Source of the DNA: Casuarius casuarius
Taxonomy: Eukaryota; Chordata; Aves; Casuariiformes; Casuariidae
Length of the DNA stretch: 64,000 nt
Direction of reading: 5' to 3'
Assembly: GCA_003342895.1 (NCBI GenBank)
Contig: PTFA01000011.1
Location: 826,629 to 890,628, forward strand
In this document: piece after piece, positions 37,160 to 47,204 of the stretch
Position numbering within the stretch: position 1 is the stretch's first letter
How the letters are laid out: each line of letters opens with the position of its first letter
Position numbers and translations under genes: made by a program
The notes under the pieces: generated by a model
Told to the model about the DNA's origin: nothing
The model's database searches: none
What the model saw: only the letters and a program-made list of their open reading frames with translations

Positions 37160-37790
37160 AAAGGGGAGGGAAATGGCAGAGGGAGAAAATGCCCGTGCTG
37201 CTCCTGCAAACTGCCCCCACGAGAAAGCTATTTTGGCCAAGGCGGTGCAACGCGTGGCCACCGGGGCAGGCACTCTGATGCCAAGCGGGCGGATACCCGG
37301 CGTTTTGGAGATCCTGGCTCCTTCTCCCTGGGGCACGAGTGAGCTGGTGGTCTCCGGGGGGCTTCCCGAACCTGGTCCCCCCGCCGCAAGGCTTGCACAG
37401 CCCCTCTGGCAGGCGGAGGGGGACGCTGGGCAAGCAAGCCACCGTGTTTTGCAAAGGCCTCCCCTGCTCTTTGTCTGAGATGTCGTTCGCAGTAGGCTCT
37501 GCACCAGTTGTGCTTTTCTGAGCAATTAAATAATTAACAATGTTGACATCTAAATTATTTTTGCTTGGCATCCGAGTTAACCCCTTACTGAGACCTCTGG
37601 GAAAATTATACGTCTCCGAGCCAGCACTTCAGACTTGGGCAGGCGTTTCTGCTTCAGTTGTGTGGTTTCACATTCGCGTTTCCATCCCTGCCGCAGCCCC
37701 CCGGGACGGAGGAGTCGATTCGGCAGCGGCCTGAGCGCCCTGGTGCCATCCAGCAGCATTCCCTAATACCCAAGTCAGTGAGGCTGCCTG
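37160..37790. promoter_or_regulatory. GC/CpG-rich patch with an AT-rich core
   Basis: The GC-rich stretch 37,180-37,480 has many CpGs (for example GGCGGTGCAACGCG, GCGGGCGGATACCCGGCG). It is followed by AT-rich GCAATTAAATAATTAACAATG (37,522-37,542), which holds paired TAAT cores and a SOX-like ACAATG. A second CpG-bearing stretch follows at 37,610-37,740. Overlapping frames of 178 and 147 codons (- strand) are expected in GC-rich DNA and show no domain. Confidence 0.4.
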
Positions 37791-38219
37791 GGCGCTTCAA
37801 GTGAAATATGTCCCTGAGCAAAACACGAATTGGATCGGAGTCACGACGGCCGTTTTGTTTGTGCGCTCCTTGGCAGCATCAGGCTTTTCACGAGAAACGG
37901 TGCCTGTTAAAGAAAAATGCCCGGGCCATTTCGTTTGACTCTGGTTCATACCAGAAAGCTTAGTATTTTTGTGTTTTTTGTTGTTTTTTAATCTCTCTAC
38001 CATCAGAAAAATGAAAGCTTGGCTGTTAAGTTACAACCAGGGCAGCATCTCTTTGTGTGCATTTCCACCTTCCCGCTTTCATTTAGCCCTTGGATTACAA
38101 AACCCCTTACAGCTGGGGAATCAAATGGTGGTCGTCTATCCACTCACTTGTATTTTTACATCTTCTTAATTGATGAAAGTAATGTAGTCTCTATTGTTTT
38201 AATACACCTTAAACATTAA

Positions 38220-38520
38220 AAATAGTGTTGTGATCAAGTCAGATCACAGCTTGTGCCTTGATAGGAGCTTAAAGAAAAGAGCTTTTCCTAGCCATTTATC
38301 TCAGCAGTGCAGGCTATTATCAGGAAATAAACTCAGATCCAATTAGCTTTATCACTTAATTAGAGGCATATTTTTGGATTTATTCTTTAGTGACCTCAGT
38401 GCTATTGAAATGAAAATATTTAACTTCTGAAGAAACTCGGTAAGCTCACACCTCTCCATTCATTAAATGGTGCTGTTTGATGCTAGTCAGCTAGTTGTGC
38501 ATTTGACTCTAGAAATAATA
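38220..38520. promoter_or_regulatory. Candidate enhancer block with GATA and homeodomain cores
   Basis: The order includes GATCACAGC, TTGATAGG, TTTATCTC, CTATTATCAGG, CCAATTAGC, TTTATCAC and TTAATTAGAGG within about 150 bases. GATA-type cores (TTATCT, TATCA, TGATAG) and CAATTAG/TTAATTAG homeodomain cores are closely interleaved. There are no simple repeats and no coding potential. Confidence 0.35.
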
Positions 38521-38573
38521 TGATAAACATGGGGTGGATGATACCATTTTCAGCTCCAGGGATTTGTTCGTTC

Positions 38574-38603
38574 TCTGTCTCTCTCTCACACACACGCACA
38601 CAC
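38574..38603 (+). repeat. (CT)n(CA)n microsatellite
   Basis: CTCTCTCTCTC passes directly into CACACACACGCACACACC. Confidence 0.85.
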
Positions 38604-39867
38604 CTCATTTTGAAGAAAAAAAAACCACTCTGGAAGAAAGATCCACTTAGATTACTGGAGGAAAAAATGGGTGAAGCCTTGAGGATTCTTGGAAAATCTT
38701 GCCTTCCATTAAGATAGGCTAAATAATTGTTTTACTATTTTTAAAGAATAATCATCTTTTTATTTATGAAGTATACAGGGGGTGGTTAGCTTTTTGTTTT
38801 CTTCCTGAGTAAATGCTGGCTGCTGCAGAGCCTGGAAACTCTAACCTTGTGTGCTGGAGCCAGTTTCCCAGGCAGTGCTTTTGGGGGCTTGTGTCCTGAA
38901 GAAATGAAGTTTATTCAGTTGCTTTCTCTGTCCCATCCAGTCCTGTCTCTTCTCCCCTCTCAAATAATTCTGAAATTCACTGTCTAGTTTTAACCAAACT
39001 TGAAAATGAAGCTGAAGTCTCAAAGATAGGTAATTTTGCTAATAGATGCCCAAGAACAGGGGTGAAATGCCCCAAATAACACTCCAGTTGAGGAGGGGAA
39101 ATAGGCTTAACTCAGCAAGTCTACCCAGCAGCTGCTGGCTGGCTGCTCAGCAGGTGTATAGCTGCTCTGGTTGTGATAGCGTAGGGAGGACTTATATTTC
39201 CTAAGACCAGTGAACGAAAATAGCCATCAAGAAAGCTCAGAAAACTTCAGAAAAGCAGTTTCATGAATTCTGTTCGGGGAACTAGTTTTCCATGTATACA
39301 GCCATACTATAACAGCAACTGTTTTGTTCTCAGAACTACTGCAGTGTACAAAAGCTGAGTGCGCTGTGCTGTACTTCCTCCTGGAGATTTCATTTTTTTG
39401 GAGCTCGTTGCCTTTCTTTCATGTGTTTTACACTCTATGTGAAACCCCTACCATCTTCTGGTGGGTGTGGAAAAGTGACTCAAACGTGGCGTGAGGGTCA
39501 TGCCTCTAGAACGGGAGATGGAGCGCTTGTATTTTAGGAAAGAAAACTGAGGGATCTTTCCACTCACAAAGGTCTTTCACTCACATTACTCCACCAGCAA
39601 GAGGTGAAAGCTGATGTCCCTATGCCTGACTTCTCATTTGATTCCATAATTTAAAACTCTGCCTTACTCTTCCAGTGCTTTTCTCTTTCTCTCTCTGAGT
39701 GCTCTACCAATTTCTTCTTTTGAGGATATAGGAGCTATGTTTTTACGATACGGTGGTTTTGAATTTTTGCCCATCTTTCCCCTTTCAGAAGGGGGAGTGT
39801 GTGTGCACATATATGGGCTGTTTATGCATATGTGGGCTGGGTTTTTTGTTGTTGTTGTTAGGTGGGG

Positions 39868-39895
39868 TTGTTTGTTTGTTTGTTTGTTTGTTTTT
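39868..39895 (+). repeat. (TTTG)n microsatellite
   Basis: Six to seven TTTG units, preceded by (GTT)n at 39,848-39,859. Confidence 0.9.
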
Positions 39896-40522
39896 AGGAG
39901 AGCAAGTTGCAAAGGACATTTGATAGAACTGAAGGTCAGAAGGGACTGAGGATAAAGAGATGTCTGGAATTCATCTGATGCCTCTTAATCCTGTAAAATG
40001 TGGGACCCGGATTCCCTTTTAGGTACTTTTCAATGCAGACTAGGGTGAAACAAGCTAGAAGAATAATGAGGTTCCTGTAGGTAGATGTGGCGGTAAAGAG
40101 GAGAGTGCTCCTGTAGTTGTGGCTGATTTCATGGGCGTCCTCTGCTCCCTCACACTGAACCCACTTAATGCCTCATATTAAGTTAGTATGGCTTTGCTTA
40201 GCGTTTGAATCCATGTGTCTATCCATCATCTCTCCTTGAGGTGATATGATGAATGCTTTAGTTTTTAGTAAAACTCTTTGCTGAATGTTTTGTGTTCATT
40301 TTTTCCCCCCAATTTATTGGGAGTTAGAGAAAAGGAACAAAAAAGAAGGCTGTGCACAATTCTTCATTTAGAAACTGCTTTTTGAGATTTGCATTCATAA
40401 TTATCCTGGAATTGTGGATGTACTCCAGGGCAGATTAGCATCTGCTAGTGAGAGTTTGGGAGAATTAACCCTGTCATGATTGATTATGGAATGGTCTCTC
40501 AAATTAAATCAAATTTGACCCA

Positions 40523-40559
40523 CTTTTTTTTTTTCTTCTTTTTTTTTCTTTTTTTCTTT
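40523..40559 (+). repeat. Polypyrimidine tract
   Basis: T-runs are separated by single C or CTTC, 37 bases in all. Not followed by an obvious AG-bounded exon. Confidence 0.8.
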
Positions 40560-40577
40560 GGAGCTGTGATTTGGGCA

Positions 40578-40775
40578 TGGATTGAGAGCCAGCAATGTCT
40601 GGCTTCTAATCCAGGCTTTCATGCTGTCCGGGCTTGACCTATTGCTCCTTCCTGTTGTACCTCTTTTCTCCTTCTTGGCATAGGAATGACCCTACTTACC
40701 TTTCCTGTCATGTGTTGCTATGGTTAATTAAGATTTGTAACCTCTCTGAAATCTTTACTGAAAGGACTTGAAGGA
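40578..40775 (+). mobile_element. Ancient MIR/CORE-like SINE relic
   Basis: Blocks follow the MIR order. TGTCTGGCTTCTAATCCAGG is the CTGGGTTCTAGTCCCAGC region. Next come a GGGCTTGACC block and a long pyrimidine-rich segment. AGGAATGACCCTACTTACCT follows, then TTAATTAAGATTTGTAA with CTGAAATCTTTACTGAAAGG near the end. The element is heavily worn but nearly complete, so I consider it more convincing than the shorter relics. Confidence 0.5.
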
Positions 40776-41127
40776 TCAAAACTACTGATTTTCCAGTATT
40801 GCAAGTACAAACTTTGTTTCCCATGTTTTAGGAAGTATATTATAGCCAGCATTTCATTATTGCTTTCATCTTTTATACTTTCATACTTCTATCAAAAAGC
40901 TTAGATCCTTGGTTTCAATATTCTGACTGTAATTATCTGCATATTCTGCACATTTTAAAAAAACACACTGCATAGCAAAAAAGATGTACTTTTTGCACTT
41001 AAATTAAGGGCTAATGAGAGCAGTGCTGTGTCAGTTAACCTGTAATTTACTACTGTTACATCTTCCTTCTGTATTTTGTCTAAAAATGCCATTACTCAAA
41101 CTTCAGCTCTTCTCTGGCTTTTAACAG

Positions 41128-41312
41128 GTCCATTCTTCTGCTGGGGAGTATCTCATTATTTGCAGTTTTACCCTGAATACTATAAGGCGTTCTTTCGTTA
41201 CTTGGGACTTTATAAAGTTTTCCTTTTCTGTCATCCATGTGTTGTACCTACCCCCAGAAGATTCAGTCCTCAGCACTGTGGAAGTGGGAACCATCTTCAT
41301 ATATTTGTTACT
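41128..41312 (+). CDS. Candidate 185-nt exon, unrecognised
   Basis: A good acceptor (pyrimidine-rich tract ending TTTTAACAG) and a good donor (ACT then GTGAGT) bound a 185-base interval open from its first codon. It reads VHSSAGEYLIICSF at the start and PPEDSVLSTVEVG near the end, with a hydrophobic, Phe/Ile/Leu-rich middle. A stop follows one codon beyond the donor. It leaves two bases over at the donor, so it does not join directly in frame to the interval at 44,800. A second frame is also open across the same DNA, which weakens the coding claim. No family recognised. Confidence 0.2.
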
Positions 41313-41319
41313 GTGAGTA

Positions 41320-43500
41320 CTTTAGATGAAGGGTGACAAATATGTTTTGCATGCGAATGTATAAGCAAAATAGGTGTTTGAGTGAGAGAGAGAATAGCAA
41401 GCAGGGGTGAATAATTCACTGGGCAATTAGGAGGAACCATGAGAGCTGAAAGATGAGCCAGTGCTGTGCGTCATTTTCCCCAGCCTTTGAAAGGAGCACC
41501 TGTGAGGCCTGGCACCATTCCTGACCAGGTCATGTTTGTCCGGCCACTACGCCATCCATCTTGCAGTTATATAATCCAGTTTAAAAAAAGGAAGTGAAAT
41601 GTTTTAGCCGGTTTCCTAAGGAAATGAGGCTTAAGTGATCATTCCACATGCCAAATTTGACAGAGTTTTGTGGAAGTCAGCATCTGGGATGTGAAGAGAG
41701 ACTAATGTTCCCGGTGGGGAAAAAGCAAGGTCAACTGATCTGTTTGGCAGCAGCCGTCAGTCCAACCTGTATGCAGAGGACTGGACTGGTCACAGCACAT
41801 ATTCTTTTTTGCCAAGCCAGGAAGCCCAAAATTTTAGGCAGAAATCATGGAAGAAAAGCTAAGAGTATGGCAGAGGTGATGGGGATATACAGAAGGGAAC
41901 TGGGATTATGGCATTAACAGGAAGGATGGGACAGGGCAGAGAAGCATAAGGTTAGGGCAGGAGATGTAGAAAGGACCTAACGATATTGTGGTGGGGATGT
42001 CATAGAAGACCTGAGACAGGAATCCATAAAAAACTAGTTTTCCATAATTCCATTAATTATGAAACAGTGCGCTTTGCTGGCCTGAGACATCATGAAAGAA
42101 TAGGTAAATTGGGATCACCAATAGGAAATAATGTTCATAGATTTATAGGCAAACTGGAAGGAGGAACTTCTCAATGACACTATGGCCTAGGAGCATGGCT
42201 CACAGACCATGAGGTCAGGTTCCAAGTTAGTGGGACACCTGATGCAAACAACCTTTGTATAGCTAGAAAATTTAATCCCAATCTGTAATCTCAGGTCTGT
42301 CCATTTTACCTGTGCACCTTATTCCTCTTCCCTAAAGCACTGTCTATTGCAGTATCTGTGTGATGTATGCACCTATTTCAATATTTCAGCCACAGAAATT
42401 TCAGAAAGAAGAGGTATTTGGCATGAGGCACGGAGGGAAGACTGGCAAATTGGATTGGTTAGGGGACCATGTGTAAGTCACGTACAATGAAATACAGAAC
42501 CCTGGTAAGACAGATGATGTAAAGGAGAAGTGAGAAATCAGGGCTTCATGTAGCAGAAATAGTCAAAATGAGATAGGTAGAGGAAAGATAAGTGTTTCTT
42601 GGATGGAGAGGGAGTGGAAGAGAATACTGATAGCCTAGAAGGGCCTAAACAGGTAATTGAAATGCATTGCTGAACACTGAGAACCAGCCAGGGAGCAGGG
42701 CTGAGATTTCCCTCGTTCTGTTTTCTTGTGGGGTGACAGAAACAAATACACTGAAGTAGGAGAACATGTTTAAGTACCATTTGAATATTTTCCGTTAATG
42801 ACTCTCCTGGCAGTCCTTCAAAATCCATAAGCCTATTGGTTTAAAGAGCTTTTTTATTATTATTATTAACACACTCTTCTTAATCACTTTCTGTTGTTTT
42901 CCTTCATAAAGAGAAGAAATATGCATGAATAAAGAAAGGTTGGTCTTTCCAAAGGGAAGTGGATTTGCCAGTTACAGAGGTGATATATTAATCTGAAATA
43001 TGAACTGTCAGCTCTGTGGTGATACTGAACATCCTGGTAGGACCAGACCGCTATGCACATTCCTACCATTACAGAAAAACAAGGACTCTTCCTATTAGCT
43101 TTGCATGTTTGGAATATGCAGCACTTCAAGCCATTTACCATAAAAGTGAGACAACCTTTTAGATGTAATTCTGAATAAAAAAGAATGAATAAACTAGAGG
43201 TGAAGTCCATGTGCAACCTATTAAATTATCCATGATTTAGACTATGTTCTCAAATTTTACACACCACAATGTCTAACCTTAGACATGCAATGTAATCAAC
43301 AGGTCCCCAAACGTGTAATAATGTTCTTCATAGGGTTCTTCTTCTTGTTTGCACAGCTGCCAGATGGTGTATGGCATATCCCATTTCACCGCATTATTAT
43401 TATTTCTGTCTAAAGGTTGGTGAGTGCTACAAGCTGGATGGGATATTTCACACTTGAAGGTCATTTGTGAGTTTGATCCATATATTAACAAAGACTAAAT
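41320..43500. other. Non-coding DNA, nothing recognised
   Basis: Frames up to 110 codons only. An 89-codon + strand frame at 41,648-41,917 has a possible acceptor at 41,667 and possible donor at 41,881, but nothing else supports an exon. Confidence 0.4.
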
Positions 43501-43539
43501 CTTTGCAAAGTCCCAGGCTGTGCAAGCAGTTCTTGTTTA

Positions 43540-43640
43540 GGAAAACTGTAAGTTCTTTGGGGCAGATGATCTTAATGCCTGTCCATATAATTTCTAATAT
43601 GCTCAGCCTAGTGCCTACCTTTCTCATCATCTTAGTCTTC
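43540..43640 (+). mobile_element. Probable 3' tail of an ancient L2/CR1-like LINE
   Basis: AAAACTGTAAGTTCTTTGGGGCAG and, about 45 bases later, GCTCAGCCTAGTGCC match the familiar paired blocks GATTGTAAGCTCTTTGGGGCAGGG ... ACAGCGCCTAGCAC. These occur in the tails of old vertebrate L2/CR1-clade repeats. The copy is short and diverged. It lies upstream of, and on the same strand as, an RT-domain relic, so the two are separate insertions or a rearranged pair. Confidence 0.5.
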
Positions 43641-43699
43641 CTAATGAAATCCTTCTAATCAAGTTGCTTTTTTTCCCCAGTAAAAATACACTGTGGTCA

Positions 43700-44200
43700 C
43701 AGGCATTTTAAACTTGCTCTTGACCCTTCCATATCTTAATGCTATTCACTTTCTCCTTCACCTCTAAATTCCTAAAATGACCTCTCCATGACTGCTGTCT
43801 GCAGCTCTTGCCCTTCAGTTTCACTTTATATCCTCTCCAAACGGAGTCTTTTCTTACATAGTGCACTGAAACTGCTCTGTATACCATTTCTTTCTGCACA
43901 TTTCTTCAATGCACATTTTAGGGCAATCTCTTAATCTTTTGTTTCCATCCCACCCGCTGTGAGAAATCACCTTCCGGTAACTGAGACCCATTGCTTGGAT
44001 GTCATCTTTGACTTAACCCTCGCTCTTGACTACTCACAGAAACTGTGGCTAAATTTTGATCCCAGGAACCCGTGTCCAAGCACTCATAATCTCGCATCTT
44101 TTCTTTGGTCTTGATTACTGCCATTGCGCTTGGCTCATCTGAAATGATGTTGTTAAAATAATTGTGCCGGCATTTCACGCTACTTACATTAATTCTTTGT
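43700..44200 (+). mobile_element. Relic of L2/CR1-clade LINE reverse transcriptase
   Basis: Conceptual translation in shifting frames gives LDVIFD (43,995-44,012), the conserved LGVxxD-type block after the polymerase core. VQALIISH (44,074-44,097) and LDYC (44,110-44,121) then correspond to the LVQALVISRLDYCN block of L2-like ORF2 proteins. The first motif is in a different frame from the other two and stops intervene, so the copy is long dead. The upstream 43,700-43,990 pyrimidine-rich DNA probably belongs to the same element but is less clear. Confidence 0.6.
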
Positions 44201-44449
44201 ATTGGTGGTTCTCCTTTCATCTCCGTAGATGACTGCAGCCTCTGGCTATGTACTTGTAGGAGTGCGTTTTCTAAAATAAGTCCCTTTTTTATGGCCTAAG
44301 GGTTTGGAGACATATGGGATAATAAATGTGCACTGGATCAGAGGCCTGAACTGTGACTGACTAAATCTAGAGTCTGCTTTTCCTAGGAGTTGGGAGAGGG
44401 TGAATGACTTGTGCTGTGGAAATCAATATAGGGATTTTGCTACCTTCTG

Positions 44450-44560
44450 TTCATGTCTACATCATAGCTGCTTTTTTTATGATTTTGGGGAGTTCATTCT
44501 GTGTCTCTGTGCCTTGGTTGTTCCCCCGCATAACTGAGAGAATAGTAATTGGTAATGCTG
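44450..44560 (+). mobile_element. MIR-like SINE fragment
   Basis: GTGTCTCTGTGCCTTGGTTGTTCCCCC followed by ATAACTGAGAGAATAGTAATT parallels the MIR 3' blocks CTCTGTGCCTCAGTTTCCCC and ATCTGTAAAATGAGAATAATAAT. The preceding ATGATTTTGGGGAGTTCA matches the GTGACCTTGGGCAAGTCA block. Confidence 0.5.
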
Positions 44561-44799
44561 TGGAGCTAAGCTCAGCAGTGCTCAGTGAGTCACTTCCACA
44601 CTACAGTCATAACTGTGACAGAAAATCCTAAAAGAAAAAATAAGCAATGTTTACAGCTTTTTATAGATGATTTTCGCAGTCTTCCCCTGGTGTTTGTGCG
44701 TGTGTTTTTGTTTTTGTACTCAAAAGCATTGTTGGCAAAGGTAATCTATGGGTGAAGAAAATATCCCAGCTGATTATGTATTACGGCTTTTGTCATCAG

Positions 44800-44901
44800 G
44801 GAGTCAAAAGCTGGACTTTGCTTCGCTAAAGCAATCAGTTGCACACAATTCAGCCAACTCTAGTGGGAAAGAAAGACTACAGCTATTAAAGTATGTGTTC
44901 A
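44800..44901 (+). CDS. Candidate 102-nt exon of an unrecognised + strand gene
   Basis: The preferred acceptor is TTTTGTCATCAG (exon from 44,800), with CCCAG at 44,769 as an alternative; the donor is TTCA then GTAAAT. The frame enters with two bases completing a codon and leaves with one base, a symmetric phase 1 exon. It reads SQKLDFASLKQSVAHN and, near the end, GKERLQLLKYVF. The frame remains open right through to 45,057, so this interval and the next could also be one uninterrupted exon of 258 nt. Composition is protein-like (Lys, Leu, Ser, Gln). No family recognised; a lncRNA or chance frame is possible. Confidence 0.22.
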
Positions 44902-44985
44902 GTAAATCATATTTGGGGAAAAAAATATTTTTACATTGTACATTATGTCTCAGTTTTTGTGTGATCAGTGTTGTTTGTCCACCAG

Positions 44986-45057
44986 CTGGAGAAAGCAACC
45001 TTTCCAATGAGTTAGAAAATAGAAAAGAACAGGATGTCTTAGAGCAACCAATTTCCA
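44986..45057 (+). CDS. Candidate 72-nt exon of the same chain
   Basis: The acceptor is GTTTGTCCACCAG and the donor is TTTCCA then GTAAGTA, the best donor in this half of the window. Phase 1 on both sides. It reads GESNLSNELENRKEQD and ends VLEQPIS, acidic and hydrophilic, as in a linker or coiled region. The separating interval from the preceding candidate is only 84 bases and has no stop in this frame, so retention is possible. Family not recognised. Confidence 0.27.
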
Positions 45058-46160
45058 GTAAGTAATGGAAAAAGAGGCAAGAAGTAGATTCAGTATTGGG
45101 TGGGCTGAGGCTTATCTGTCAGCATGGAAGGCTGATTTCACTCATCTTCAATTTCTTATACAGATGCGTGTCACAGCCATTATTAAGCTAAGAGCATCTT
45201 ACTTCATCTGCTTGTTGTCATCAGATTTCAATAATTCTCCAAAGACAGGTATCTCATTTGCATCTGTAGGACAAAAGAGCATGTGATTCTTTGTGATACA
45301 AGTGGTAATTCTTTCTAACAGCATGTATACTGACAGTGAAATTTTATCACTATTTAGTACAACTTATTTGTAGTTAGAAAGTTTGGGTCAATTTTTTATC
45401 TAGTATCAGTTCTACAACTTCAGAGTACTTCTAGAAATTCTCATGGGATTAGCCTTTAACTTCATGTATTGCACCATCTCTTGTGTTTATACAGTTGACA
45501 GAACTGTACAGTCTGGATCTCATAATATGAGCTAGAATTTGATAATCAAAACTGTTGACCTTCCCTCCTCCCCAGTTCTTTCCTTATCTTCAAGTTTCTA
45601 GATAACTGGGTCAGATTATTTAAGCATAGTGCTTGAAGCTGATCCATAATTAAGTTGCTAGGAAAGCTTAATTCAAATTTTGGGGACAATAAATGGCTTT
45701 GCATCAAAACAGAAACTTCTGTTGGCAGCATGGTTGTTTCATTAGCTGCCTTGGTGCAGATGCATGTGTTCAGCTCCAGGCACTTTCAACTTTTCACTAG
45801 AAACTTGCACTATAATTTGATAATTGTAGCCATCCTGGGCAAGGCCAGGGGACAAATTAATGTGTACAACAGAAGAACATAATAAACTGCAGAAAATCCT
45901 AAAAGAAGCTCGTATGAAAAAAGTTTTCAGTTGTGTTTGTTTATTTGTTGGTCCTATGTTAATGTCAGGTATTCTCATGAAATTACATTGCGGTTGTTCA
46001 AACTGCCAAGTGGTAATGAAGTCCAAGAACTGACAGGACTTGAGGAGATAGTTCTGCATTTATGGTTCCTCTGGCACAAGGTTGAGGTGTAGCTGCAGGA
46101 AAAGTCAAAAGATCGGCTTCTTCCTCCTGTTTCTCTCGTTTTTTTGCTTCTGTTTGAACC
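45058..46160. other. Non-coding DNA between candidate exons
   Basis: Frames up to 105 codons with no splice-bounded support; treated as intron-like or intergenic. No named repeat seen. Confidence 0.4.
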
Positions 46161-46164
46161 ACAT

Positions 46165-46232
46165 AAACATACAATCACATAATCGCAGAAGCATTTAGGT
46201 TGGAATGGACAGTTTGGTCTTGCTTTAACCCT
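46165..46232 (-). mobile_element. CR1 LINE 3' tail fragment
   Basis: The + strand reads CAATCACATAATCGCAG, then TTTAGGTTGGAATGGACA. This is the reverse complement of the CR1 end, in which TCCAACC-type sequence precedes the terminal ATTCTATG repeats. Only about 65 bases are recognisable. Confidence 0.7.
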
Positions 46233-46997
46233 TCTCTTTTGGTATTGTCAAATTGTCGCATTGTACTAGCAGGAGAAAACAAATAGGTAAACATTAGGTA
46301 ATGACTGAGCTACTGTGCTGCGAATCTAAACTAAAATAAAACTTGACCTCTGGGTTGTGCCAAAAATCATTGTTTGTGCACTCTTTCTGCTAAGTTAATA
46401 TGGGTGTGCAATGTTTAAAAGCACAAATTATCCTTAAGTACCATTTGGGTTTATCTTGTACAACCTGAGCCCTGAAATGCACAGTCAGAACAAACACAAA
46501 TTGATTTATATTGTGTTTTATTTTCTCCAAGTCAATAAGACTCCTCTTCATTAAAGAAATGTTATGTTAGCATTCCGCTATTTTACAACAAACCTGTTTC
46601 TTCGGGGTCAGGATCCAAGCTTCAATTCCAGATCAGAGGAAGAAAAGAAGTTAATGGTGACATGATGGATCTTTAAAAGGAATGTTCATTTGAACCCTGT
46701 TCGAGACAAAATTTATAGACATAAGAGTGTTACTGATAATTTTTACACCATAGAAAGAGCTTAGAGCTCTTTGCAAAGAGCATGTGCAGGGCCTGGCATG
46801 TCGTCTGTCTGCATGTTTTTTTGTTGTTGTTTTTGTTTTTTTCTTTCTCTCATTTGCAGTTTAATTGTAAGTCCTAGTTTGAAAACTTGCATTTTTAGCT
46901 CTGTACAGACTGAATTTGCAACAGATTACATAATTACAGAATTTGCAACTACTTCTTTGTGCTTGTGTACTTTCGTGTTAATGTTTGTTTCTGTTAG

Positions 46998-47144
46998 AAA
47001 ATTCTCAGTCAATAAATCAAAGCCCTTTATTGGAATGTGGGGGGCTCTTGGGGCTTGTGCAGATAGCTGCCCAGGAGGAGCAAACCCCAAAGCAAAATTT
47101 CATGGATATTTTAGGAGAAGCATCAGAAACTGTGTACCTGGGCA
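46998..47144 (+). CDS. Candidate 147-nt exon of the same chain
   Basis: The acceptor GTTTGTTTCTGTTAG is good; the donor GGCA then GTGGGA is weak. It enters with two bases completing a codon and leaves with one, again symmetric phase 1, so it can join 44,986-45,057 upstream and 48,461-48,586 downstream in frame. It reads SQSINQSPLLECGGLLGL near the start and QEEQTPKQNFMDILGE in the middle, rich in Gln, Glu and Leu. The frame runs on to a stop at 47,203. A second frame is open for 151 codons across the same DNA. No family recognised. Confidence 0.22.
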
Positions 47145-47204
47145 GTGGGAAAGGACAAGGGATTCTGCAGCCCTCTTGTCTCATAACTTCCATGATAATG
47201 TGAA

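Larger units (their letters stand above)
38604..40577. other. Non-coding DNA with simple repeats
   Basis: Apart from the (TTTG)n and polypyrimidine tracts listed separately, there is one possible old repeat tail. GAACTGAAGGTCAGAAGGGACTGA at about 39,925-39,948 resembles the GGTCAGAAGGGAC block found near the 3' end of some sauropsid CR1-type LINEs in reverse orientation. It is too short to be sure. Confidence 0.35.

Noticed and set aside
37035..37571. 178- and 147-codon minus-strand frames
   Set aside because: They lie in a GC-rich patch with several frames open on both strands; the predicted chains are rich in Pro, Gly, Arg and Cys without any motif.
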